A DNA stretch of 15,248 nt from Chloroflexi bacterium UBA4733 (GTDB taxonomy: Bacteria > Chloroflexota > UBA4733). A model generated the notes under the pieces. The model was not told the origin of the DNA, did no database searches, and was given only the letters and a program-made list of their open reading frames with translations. Positions within the stretch are counted from its first letter, which is position 1. Each line of letters starts with the position of its first letter. Position numbers and translations under genes: made by a program. This document shows positions 6,301 through 12,477 of this stretch, piece by piece. The DNA lies in assembly GCA_002404055.1 (NCBI GenBank), contig DHIZ01000097.1, positions 13,756 to 29,003 of the forward strand, written 5' to 3'.

Positions 6301-7401
6301 CTAGAACAAGGCCTCCTGCGACGACGGATCGAAGGCGTGAATGCGCGAAGCATCCAGCACCAGGTCGATGTTGTCCCCGGCGTTTACGTCGGTTCGGGAG
6401 TCGAGGCGCGCGGTCGGCGTGTGGTTGCCCGCCAGCAGGTAGGCGAAGATTTCGTTGCCCAGGTGTTCGACCACGTCCACCTTCATGCGGGCGGGGCTGA
6501 GCTCCGGCAGGTTCGGCGCCCAGTTGCGGTCGTACATGTCTTCGGGTCGGATGCCCAGGATCACCGAGTTCTTACCGAAGGTCTTCAGCTTGGGGCCAAA
6601 CTGCGTGGGCACATTCATCTGGAAGGCGCCGGTATCCACGGACATTTGCCCCTCGGTCGTCGTGAGCTCCGCCGGGAAGAAGTTCATCGCCGGGCTGCCG
6701 ATGAAGCCGGCTACGAACATGTTGGAGGGATGATCGTAGACGGTCTGCGGCGTATCCAGTTGCTGCAGCACGCCGTCCCGCAGCACGGCGATGCGACTGC
6801 CCATCGTCATCGCCTCGATCTGGTCGTGTGTGACGTAGATGACGGTCGTTTGCAGGCGCTGGTGCAGCTTGATCAACTCGGCGCGCGTCTGCACGCGCAG
6901 CTTGGCATCGAGGTTAGACAGGGGCTCGTCCATGAGGAAGACCTGTGGCTCACGGACGATGGCGCGGCCAAGGGCGACACGCTGGCGCTGGCCGCCGGAG
7001 AGCTGCTTCGGCTTGCGCTGCAGCAGTTCGCGGATACCCAGGATTTCGGCTGCCTGGTTGACGCGCTGCTCAATCTCCTTGCGCGGCGTCTTGCGTAGCT
7101 TGAGGCCGAAGGCCAGGTTGTCGTAGACGCTCATGTGCGGGTAGAGCGCATAGGACTGGAACACCATCGCGATGTCGCGATCCTTCGGGGCAACGTCGTT
7201 GACGAGGCGGTCGCCGATGTAGATGTTGCCGTCGGAGAGTTCCTCCAGCCCGGCGATCATGCGCAGGGCGGTGGACTTGCCGCAGCCGGAGGGGCCGACA
7301 AGGACCAGAAACTCCTTGTCCTTGACGGCAATGGTGATATCGTTGATGGCGACGACTTCGCCGAAGCGCTTGGAGACATGATCGAGGGTGAGACTTGCCA
7401 T
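6301..7401 (-). CDS. ugpC: Sugar-type ABC transporter ATP-binding protein (UgpC/MsmK/MalK family)
   Basis: A 366-residue ATPase of carbohydrate uptake (CUT1-type) ABC importers, which powers import of sugars or glycerol-3-phosphate at the inner face of the membrane. Walker A GPSGCGKST is at 36-44, the Q-loop Gln at 82, the signature LSGGQ at 134-138, Walker B VFLMDEP at 154-160, the D-loop SNLD next, and the switch His at 192. About 130 C-terminal residues match the regulatory TOBE-like domain, so it is full length. The ATG at 7401 fits the family start (MASLTLDHVSKRF), although the AAAGGAG is 12 nt away; an ATG nine codons upstream lies before that site and is less likely. No permease or binding-protein gene is nearby, so it may be a shared ATPase serving several importers, as MsiK does in Streptomyces. 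The ugpC symbol is a family name, not proof of substrate. Confidence 0.95.
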   Translation of the reverse strand: MASLTLDHVSKRFGEVVAINDITIAVKDKEFLVLVGPSGCGKSTALRMIAGLEELSDGNIYIGDRLVNDVAPKDRDIAMVFQSYALYPHMSVYDNLAFGLKLRKTPRKEIEQRVNQAAEILGIRELLQRKPKQLSGGQRQRVALGRAIVREPQVFLMDEPLSNLDAKLRVQTRAELIKLHQRLQTTVIYVTHDQIEAMTMGSRIAVLRDGVLQQLDTPQTVYDHPSNMFVAGFIGSPAMNFFPAELTTTEGQMSVDTGAFQMNVPTQFGPKLKTFGKNSVILGIRPEDMYDRNWAPNLPELSPARMKVDVVEHLGNEIFAYLLAGNHTPTARLDSRTDVNAGDNIDLVLDASRIHAFDPSSQEALF

Positions 7402-7427
7402 AGTGGGCGGACGCTCCTTTATGTACA

Positions 7428-7446
7428 TGCCGGTAAGACACCGGCA
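7428..7446. promoter_or_regulatory. Operator-like palindrome upstream of the ABC ATPase gene
   Basis: TGCCGGT and ACCGGCA form a perfect 7-bp inverted repeat around a 5-nt centre, ending 27 bp before the chosen ATG of the ATPase gene. The size and symmetry suit a dimeric repressor of a sugar transport gene, but no regulator is encoded nearby. It could also fold as an mRNA hairpin. Confidence 0.4.
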
Positions 7447-7460
7447 ACGAAGGCAGTGCG

Positions 7461-7478
7461 CCTGATCAGTCGATCAGG
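7461..7478. promoter_or_regulatory. Second palindrome upstream of the ABC ATPase gene
   Basis: CCTGATC and GATCAGG form a perfect 7-bp inverted repeat with a 4-nt centre, 60 bp upstream of the ATPase start. It may be a second protein-binding site or a hairpin. I see no convincing -35/-10 pair close by. Confidence 0.3.
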
Positions 7479-7755
7479 GAAGCACACGCCGGCAAAAACA
7501 GAACTTTTCGGCAAAAGCCGCTCTTTGCTCGGGGCGACGTCGACGGCCGGCCCGGTCTCCTCCCCTGGAGGTCGCGTCGCCAGTCGATAGGCACCCTCCG
7601 TGTTGCGGGACCGCCCGGAAGGGCGACCGCCGGGATGGGGCGCTCAGCGTGGAATGCGAGCGCTTATATATACGCTATCACGCGCTGCGCAACCTGGCAA
7701 GTTGGGGTGCAATTTGGGGTGTCCCCCAAAGTTTTGCGCTGGATGCTTGGGGCCT

Positions 7756-7881
7756 CCCGGCGACTGAAGTCGCGGGCTATTCGAAGCGAAGTCCGCCTAC
7801 GCGGACTACCGGAGCCGCCGAAGGCGGGTACCCACCGCAGTGGGTGGTTGCTTACTGTAGCCCGCGACTTCAGTCGCCGGG
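7756..7881. repeat. 126-bp cloverleaf-like inverted repeat
   Basis: Perfect 24-bp inverted arms occupy 7756-7779 and 7858-7881. Each arm itself contains GCGACT-2nt-AGTCGC (7760-7773 and 7864-7877). Between the arms lie three successive hairpins: 7790-7796 with 7801-7807 (7 bp), 7815-7819 with 7823-7827 (5 bp), and 7830-7835 with 7840-7845 (6 bp). The whole can fold as an outer stem with three inner hairpins. It resembles interspersed non-autonomous repeats (REPIN or MITE type) carrying the 'GCGACTTCAGTCGC' core seen in several bacterial genomes. No coding capacity or flanking transposase is visible. Confidence 0.88.
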
Positions 7882-8037
7882 CGCGGCGGAGACGCCGTTA
7901 GCAAGCAGGACGCGCAATACTATGGGGTACACCCAGCAATTTGTGTCACTGCGAAGGCGCGTGCGTGAACGTGGCATACTATGACGCGGTGTGCATGCGG
8001 CGGAGCGGCGCCGTGACGAATTGTCGACGAGGAGCGG

Positions 8038-8610
8038 ATGGCACGGACGCCGGTTCGACCGCGGGCAGCCGCAACACCATCAGCACGATCGGCGCATCGG
8101 CGGCTCCCAGGTACACAACCTCGCAGGGCGCGGCGGAAACTGCGTTTTTGGTATGTTCCCTTGTTGCTGGCCATACTCCTGCCCCTGTTGCTCTGGGCCG
8201 GCGCCAATGTCGCTCTGGTTATCCTTGCCAATAGAGACCTCGGAGCCATCGCTACCCAGGCGGTCGAAGCGGCAACGCCTGCCCCGGATCAGCCGCTACT
8301 TGATGCTGCAACGAATCTGGTACAGACATCTGCATGTGCTCCTGCCCAGAGCAGTATCCAGGCGCAGCCTGCCTTTGTGGGGGCGGACTGGACAGCTCGC
8401 CGCAGTGAGGCCGACAGCCACGCCTATTATGTCGCGGCGGCTGACCCGATAACGCAACACCTGCTCGGCATCTGGCAGGTAGAAGGAGGTCAGGTGTTGC
8501 GTCTACAAGATGACCATTGCCCGGGCCTGCCAACCGGTACACCGGACCGCCTGGCGGAGGCAGCGGTGCTCTTTTCGCCGCACCGGTTAGGAACGGCCAC
8601 CGGACAATGA
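8038..8610 (+). CDS. Single-pass membrane protein, unknown function
   Basis: A 190-residue product. An Arg/Ala/Pro-rich basic N-terminus of about 36 residues (ending RRARRK) is followed by one strong hydrophobic helix at about 37-63. By the positive-inside rule the remaining 125 residues face outward. That domain contains two Cys (100 and 161) that could form a disulphide, plus Trp/Tyr residues near 118-150, and resembles no family I know. The ATG at 8038 follows GAGGAG. The gene ends 31 nt before the serA start on the same strand, so the two may be cotranscribed, though no functional link is obvious. Possible roles include an envelope or sensor protein; this is not shown by the sequence. Confidence 0.78.
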   Translation: MARTPVRPRAAATPSARSAHRRLPGTQPRRARRKLRFWYVPLLLAILLPLLLWAGANVALVILANRDLGAIATQAVEAATPAPDQPLLDAATNLVQTSACAPAQSSIQAQPAFVGADWTARRSEADSHAYYVAAADPITQHLLGIWQVEGGQVLRLQDDHCPGLPTGTPDRLAEAAVLFSPHRLGTATGQ

Positions 8611-8641
8611 CGAGCATGGATGATGGAGAGGTGGTAATCCC

Positions 8642-10243
8642 TTGGCAGTGATGGCAACTGCACCGGCGCGGCGGGTGCTGGTGGCGGACAAGATCGCCAC
8701 GGAGGGTCTGACACTCTTGCGGCAGGTCGCAGATGTTGATATTCGCACGGGCATGTCTGAGGCGGAACTGCGTGCGGCGATTGCGCCCTACGATGCGTTG
8801 GTCGTGCGTAGCGAGAGTCGCGTCACGGCCGCCGTCATTGCCGCGGGGACGCACCTGCAGGTGATTGGCCGTGCCGGTGTCGGCATTGATAACGTGGATG
8901 TCGACGCCGCGACCAAGCAAGGCGTGATCGTCGTCAACGCGCCGACGGGCAACACGGTGGCAGCGGCGGAGCACACAATGGCGATGCTGCTGGCCGCCGC
9001 TCGCCACATCGCCCCCGCCAACGCCGCTCTGCGCGCCGGACGGTGGGAACGCGCGCGCTTCGTCGGCACCGAGTTGCGCGGCAAGACGCTTGGTTTGCTG
9101 GGACTGGGGCGTGTGGCGTCCGAGGTCGTGCAGCGCGCCCGAGCCTTCGAGATGCGCATCCTGGCCTACGATCCCTTCCTGTCACCGGAGGCCGCCGAGC
9201 GGATTGGTGCTCGCCTGACCGACCTGGACGAGGTGTTGCGCGAGGCCGACTTCCTCACCATCCACACAGTCCTGAACGATGTGACTCGCGGCATGATCGG
9301 CGCACAGCAATTGGCCGGCATGAAGCCATCGGCCTATATTGTGAACTGTGCCAGGGGCGGCATCATCGACGAACCCGCCCTGCTGGCGGCCCTGCGGGCT
9401 GGGGCGATTGCCGGGGCAGCCATCGACGTCTTCGCCGAGGAGCCGGCGGTCGACAACCCGCTCGTCCAGGAAGCGCGGGTCCTCAGCACGCCGCACCTCG
9501 GCGCCTCGACGGCCGAAGCGCAGGTCAGCGTCGCCGTCGACGTGGCCGAGCAGATAGCTGCGGTCTTCCGGGGCGAAACCCCGCGCTACGCCGTCAACGT
9601 GCCGATCTCCGGGGCAGCGGCAGCGGCGGTCCGTCCCTACATCCCTGTGGCAGAGGTGTTGGGTCGCCTGGTGACGTTGCTGGCCGACGGCCAGTTGCGC
9701 TCGCTGGAGATTCGCTACGCCGGCGATCTGGCTGAGCAGGAAACGGGGGTACTGCGGTTGGCCACCCTGGCCGGCCTGCTCGGACCAATCAGCGCGCACC
9801 GTGTGACCCTGGTCAACGCCGGAGAGGTCGCGCGCCAGCGTGGCCTGCGGGTAGTGGAACGCCGCGAGCCGGAGCCGCCTGGCCCCTACGTGGGGCTACT
9901 CACGGTCCGAGCCATTACCGATGGCGAAGGGGTGGAAGTGGCCGGCACCCTCGTCGGTCAGGATGTCCAAGTCGTCCAGATCGACGGCTACACCGTCGAT
10001 GTGCGCCCCAACGGCGGATACTGGATCATCGGCCGCCACACCGACCGGCCGGGCATGATCGGGCGGATCGGCACGCTGCTGGGCCAGGCCGACGTCAACA
10101 TCTCCTTCATGCAGGTAGGCCGCCGGGAAGCGCGCGGCGAGGCGCTACTGGTGTTGGCGGTGGACGAACCGATTTCGGAGGAGGTGCATCGCCAGTTGCT
10201 GGCCGTTCCTGATTTGCACCGGGCCAAGGTGGTGCGGCTGTAG
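8642..10243 (+). CDS. serA: D-3-phosphoglycerate dehydrogenase
   Basis: This enzyme oxidises 3-phosphoglycerate to 3-phosphohydroxypyruvate with NAD, the first step of serine synthesis in the cytoplasm. The 533-residue product has the long, type-I layout also seen in mycobacteria: substrate/NAD domains (about 10-320), an intervening ASB-like domain (about 325-455) and a C-terminal ACT domain (about 460-533, HTDRPGMIGRIGTLL) that usually gives feedback control by serine. The catalytic Arg238 (NCARGG), Glu267 (AEEP) and His285 (STPHLGAST) and the NAD-binding Asp177 are present. The glycine-rich loop reads GLGRVA (154-159), with Ala at the third Gly position. GGAGAGGTGG at 8625-8634 best fits the TTG at 8642; GTG 8648 and ATG 8651 are alternative starts. 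No serB or serC is in the window. Confidence 0.96.
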   Translation: MAVMATAPARRVLVADKIATEGLTLLRQVADVDIRTGMSEAELRAAIAPYDALVVRSESRVTAAVIAAGTHLQVIGRAGVGIDNVDVDAATKQGVIVVNAPTGNTVAAAEHTMAMLLAAARHIAPANAALRAGRWERARFVGTELRGKTLGLLGLGRVASEVVQRARAFEMRILAYDPFLSPEAAERIGARLTDLDEVLREADFLTIHTVLNDVTRGMIGAQQLAGMKPSAYIVNCARGGIIDEPALLAALRAGAIAGAAIDVFAEEPAVDNPLVQEARVLSTPHLGASTAEAQVSVAVDVAEQIAAVFRGETPRYAVNVPISGAAAAAVRPYIPVAEVLGRLVTLLADGQLRSLEIRYAGDLAEQETGVLRLATLAGLLGPISAHRVTLVNAGEVARQRGLRVVERREPEPPGPYVGLLTVRAITDGEGVEVAGTLVGQDVQVVQIDGYTVDVRPNGGYWIIGRHTDRPGMIGRIGTLLGQADVNISFMQVGRREARGEALLVLAVDEPISEEVHRQLLAVPDLHRAKVVRL

Positions 10244-10285
10244 AGAGGTACTTCTACAATTCCGGACCGATTGCCTTGGCCACCG

Positions 10286-10314
10286 TTGACGGCATCGCTG
10301 CCTCGTGGCATAGT
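10286..10314 (+). promoter_or_regulatory. Promoter of the toxin-antitoxin operon
   Basis: TTGACG (10286-10291) and CATAGT (10309-10314) are separated by exactly 17 bp. They match the sigma-70 consensus at 5/6 and 4/6 positions and lie 45 bp before the antitoxin start, with an operator-like palindrome immediately after. Confidence 0.72.
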
Positions 10315-10315
10315 G

Positions 10316-10336
10316 TGTACTAGAGAAGCTAGTACA
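10316..10336. promoter_or_regulatory. Probable antitoxin operator
   Basis: TGTACTAG and CTAGTACA form a perfect 8-bp inverted repeat around AGAAG, directly downstream of the -10 box and covering the expected transcription start. Ribbon-helix-helix antitoxins commonly repress their own promoter by binding such palindromes, so this is the likely autoregulatory site. Confidence 0.72.
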
Positions 10337-10358
10337 GCGAGTTGGCGAAGGAGGGACA

Positions 10359-10646
10359 GTGGGAGCGACAACTACGAGCTTACGATTGCCGGAGGACGTT
10401 CGGGATGTCTATGACACGCTCGTCGCGGCCACGGGCCGGTCGCGCAATGACCTGATGGTCGAGGCGCTGCGCGTCGTCGGTGAGCGGCAACTTCGAGAGA
10501 TCGCGCTGGTGCAGGAGGGCCAGCGGCAGCATCGCGCTGGTTTGGGTATTTCTCTTGCCGTTATGCGCGCCGAGTTGCGCGCCACGGGCATATTGCCGGA
10601 CGAGGTGGAAGGGGCCGCCAGCGATACAGTGCGTAGCGCGCCGTAG
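10359..10646 (+). CDS. Ribbon-helix-helix antitoxin (CopG/ParD-like)
   Basis: A 95-residue product. The N-terminus (TTTSLRLPEDVRDVYDTLVAATGRSRNDLMVEAL, residues about 4-37) has the beta-strand/helix/helix pattern of a ribbon-helix-helix DNA-binding domain. The C-terminal part would wrap the toxin and is typically unstructured. The GTG at 10359 follows an almost ideal AAGGAGG. It sits six bases before the ParE-like toxin and behind a promoter/operator pair, the standard arrangement for an autoregulated type II toxin-antitoxin operon. The role is to neutralise the toxin and repress transcription. Confidence 0.87.
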   Translation: MGATTTSLRLPEDVRDVYDTLVAATGRSRNDLMVEALRVVGERQLREIALVQEGQRQHRAGLGISLAVMRAELRATGILPDEVEGAASDTVRSAP

Positions 10647-10652
10647 CACCCG

Positions 10653-10943
10653 ATGGAGGTCATCATTGCGCCGGCCGCCGGAAACGACATTCGTCAGGCA
10701 CACGCCTATTATGCCGAACGCAATCCAGAGGCGGCCGCGCGGCTCGTGCGATCGATCTTGGACGCCATCAGCGGTCTGACACTCTTCCCGTTGATCGGCC
10801 GTTCCGGTGTTGTGCCCGGCACGCGCGAGCGCATCCTGACACGATACCCGTACAAGATCGTCTACGAGATCAATGGCGACAAGATCGAGGTTGACCGTGT
10901 CCTCCACACATCTCAGCGCTGGCCAGAAACAACTCGGGAATGA
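10653..10943 (+). CDS. ParE/RelE superfamily toxin
   Basis: A 96-residue product with the family's compact alpha/beta plan: an N-terminal strand (MEVIIAPAAGNDI), the HAYYAERNPEAAARLV helix, then the conserved C-terminal block RYPYKIVYEI ... VDRVLHTSQRWP. This block and the length fit the ParE branch (often gyrase inhibitors) better than ribosome-cutting RelE, but the target is not proven. No ribosome binding site is seen before its ATG; the start lies six bases after the antitoxin stop, so translation is probably coupled to the antitoxin, keeping antitoxin in excess. The toxin looks complete. Confidence 0.88.
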   Translation: MEVIIAPAAGNDIRQAHAYYAERNPEAAARLVRSILDAISGLTLFPLIGRSGVVPGTRERILTRYPYKIVYEINGDKIEVDRVLHTSQRWPETTRE

Positions 10944-10960
10944 TGTCCTGACCCCCAAGC

Positions 10961-10982
10961 GTGTTAGAACTGTGTTAGAACT
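10961..10982. repeat. Two tandem 11-bp repeats
   Basis: GTGTTAGAACT occurs twice back to back (10961-10971 and 10972-10982). Eleven-base spacing places both copies on one face of the helix, as in direct-repeat sites of OmpR/PhoB-type regulators. It lies upstream of a TAGAAT -10-like hexamer (11031-11036), but no -35 is clear, and a chance duplication is possible. Confidence 0.5.
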
Positions 10983-11128
10983 TTGGAGTAACGGAGGGCT
11001 GGCCACTATGTGGCAAGCTGCCGAATGTCCTAGAATAAATGCTGCGCCCTCCTCCGCAGTCAGCGTGGCCGGGACGCCTCGGCACGGCATGACTCGGCGC
11101 GGGGGCTGCATCGAAGGAGGTAGCGGCA

Positions 11129-11431
11129 ATGTCAGTGGTAACCTGGTTGACCATGGTGGCGTTCGCTTACGGCGTGGGGCTGTTCTGGTACGATCTGCTC
11201 CCCGGCAAGCTGCCCGAGTTGCCGTGGCGGGTGGCGGCCTATCCCTTCATCCTGATGGTCATCGGCGAAACGTTCGTGGGGGTGGGACCGCAGTTCATGG
11301 GGACCTTCCACGTCGGTACCGCCGTGATCGCAGCTTTGGTGGGTGTGGTCATTGATTGGCTCATCACCTACTTCCGCCATCCGCAGGCGATCGCCGTACC
11401 GGAGTTGCGCCAGATGCCGGCAGGCAGCTAA
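11129..11431 (+). CDS. Small membrane protein with three predicted helices
   Basis: A 100-residue hydrophobic protein with three likely membrane helices at about 3-21, 36-56 and 63-82, and a short polar C-terminal tail. No catalytic motif is seen and I do not recognise the family. The ATG at 11129 has an ideal AAGGAGG nine bases upstream. About 185 bp of non-coding DNA separate it from the toxin gene. It is followed by a nested inverted repeat whose inner 13-bp hairpin could end its transcript. Its neighbours do not reveal a role. Confidence 0.82.
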   Translation: MSVVTWLTMVAFAYGVGLFWYDLLPGKLPELPWRVAAYPFILMVIGETFVGVGPQFMGTFHVGTAVIAALVGVVIDWLITYFRHPQAIAVPELRQMPAGS

Positions 11432-11434
11432 ACC

Positions 11435-11550
11435 CAATACGGTTTAGATAGGCCCGAACAGCACCGCGACTGCGGGGCTACTACGTGGGCCCGCAGTCGC
11501 GGCACCGATCTTTCGCAACAGCCACGGCACTAACTAACGAAACCGTATTG
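11435..11550. repeat. Nested inverted repeat (MITE-like), possible terminator
   Basis: Perfect 11-bp outer arms CAATACGGTTT (11435-11445) and AAACCGTATTG (11540-11550) flank a perfect 13-bp inner stem (11464-11476 with 11490-11502, 13-nt loop). The element is 116 bp. I see no clear target-site duplication. The inner hairpin, 33 bases after the membrane-protein stop, may terminate that transcript, although no good T-run follows. Confidence 0.72.
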
Positions 11551-11614
11551 AGGCTAGCCTTCCGATCGTGACCTACCGGAGTTGCCCTGGCACAATGATC
11601 GGCGGATGGGAACC

Positions 11615-12325
11615 ATGGACCGCGTGTTTCGTGATCGAACTGAGGCCGGGCGCGCGCTGGCCGAGCAACTGGCGCCGTACGCCGGCCGGTCTGATGTGCT
11701 GGTGCTGGCCTTGCCGCGCGGCGGCGTCCCCGTTGCCTACGAGGTGGCCCGTACGTTGGACGTCCCGCTGGATGTCTTCCTGGTGCGCAAGTTGGGTCTG
11801 CCGGGGCAGACAGAGTTGGCGATGGGAGCGATTGCCAGCGGTGGGGTACGGGTGCTGAACGAGGACGTCGTGTGGGACCTCGACATTCCCGCTGCCGTGA
11901 TCGACCGTGTGGCGCACCAGGAGCAAGAGGAACTGGAGCGCCGGGAACGCGCCTACCGGGATGGGAGGGCGGCGCCCGAGGTACACGGACGAATCGTGAT
12001 CCTGGTGGACGACGGGCTGGCCACGGGGGCAACGATGCGCGCTGCCGTTGTCGCGTTGCGGCAACAGCGGCCGGCCCGTATCGTCGTCGCCGTGCCTACG
12101 GCGGCCACCGACGTCTGCGCCGGGATCCGCGCCGAAGTGGACGAGGCCGTCTGCCTGATCACCCCCGAGCCGTTCTACGGGGTCGGTCGCTGGTACGAGG
12201 ACTTCTCGCCGACGAGCGACGCGGAGGTTCGAGCGTTGCTACAGCGTGCTGGGCAAGAGCGCTCGGAGCGGGAGCACGAGCCCTCCCCGAAGCGACTGGT
12301 GCCAGCGGGGCCGATCGCCGAGTAG
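11615..12325 (+). CDS. Phosphoribosyltransferase-domain protein
   Basis: A product of about 236 residues with a type-I phosphoribosyltransferase fold, which would use phosphoribosyl pyrophosphate (PRPP). The PRPP-binding loop IVILVDDGLATGAT is at 127-140 and the conserved PRGGVP at 34-39. The start FRDRTEAGRALAEQL and block RKLGLPGQTELAMGAI are typical of the standalone 'predicted phosphoribosyltransferase' group that is sometimes fused to or beside hydrolases; its true substrate is generally unknown. The family start fits ATG 11615 (GGGA a few bases upstream); ATG 11606 and TTG 11582 are possible alternatives. The last 25 residues are charged and probably disordered. Nucleotide salvage or base modification are possible roles. 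Confidence 0.88.
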   Translation: MDRVFRDRTEAGRALAEQLAPYAGRSDVLVLALPRGGVPVAYEVARTLDVPLDVFLVRKLGLPGQTELAMGAIASGGVRVLNEDVVWDLDIPAAVIDRVAHQEQEELERRERAYRDGRAAPEVHGRIVILVDDGLATGATMRAAVVALRQQRPARIVVAVPTAATDVCAGIRAEVDEAVCLITPEPFYGVGRWYEDFSPTSDAEVRALLQRAGQERSEREHEPSPKRLVPAGPIAE

Positions 12326-12477
12326 CCGCGTCTGGCCACTGGAGTTCCCTGCGCACCAGCGGGATGGCAGCCGCGTACTTCGCGGCCGGCTCTGATCTGG
12401 TTCGGTACACTGGTGTCAGCAACACTCGCGCAGAGGAGGCGTACCGCACTCGCGCGAGCGAGGCGGGAGGTAGGCCC

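Larger units (their letters stand above)
7402..8037. other. Long non-coding divergent intergenic region
   Basis: This stretch of just over 600 bases separates the minus-strand ABC operon from the plus-strand gene at 8038. I see no convincing gene in it: the reading frames present have no ribosome binding site and no protein-like composition. It holds the two palindromes at 7428-7478, a GCGCTC/GAGCGC inverted repeat at 7640-7663 next to TATATATA, a 7-bp hairpin at 7713-7730 followed by GTTTT, and the large inverted repeat at 7756-7881. Promoters for both flanking genes must lie here but are not clear by eye. Confidence 0.7.

Noticed and set aside
5521..7098. Plus-strand open frame of 525 codons
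   Set aside because: It is antisense to the ABC ATPase, the small exported protein and a terminator; it lacks protein-like motifs and a ribosome binding site. Long shadow frames are expected in GC-rich DNA.
7727..7737. CAAAGTTTTGC also occurs at 15238-15248
   Set aside because: An 11-base match with different flanks and at the window edge; it may be part of a longer repeat but nothing visible supports it.
7916..7983. ATACTATG occurring twice (7917-7924 and 7976-7983) as possible -10 elements for the gene at 8038
   Set aside because: No -35-like hexamer lies at suitable spacing from either copy, so a promoter call is not supported.
11872..12477. In-frame extension of the ATPase to 691 residues
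   Set aside because: Most of it is antiphase translation of the phosphoribosyltransferase gene; GGGAGGT before 12478 marks the real start.
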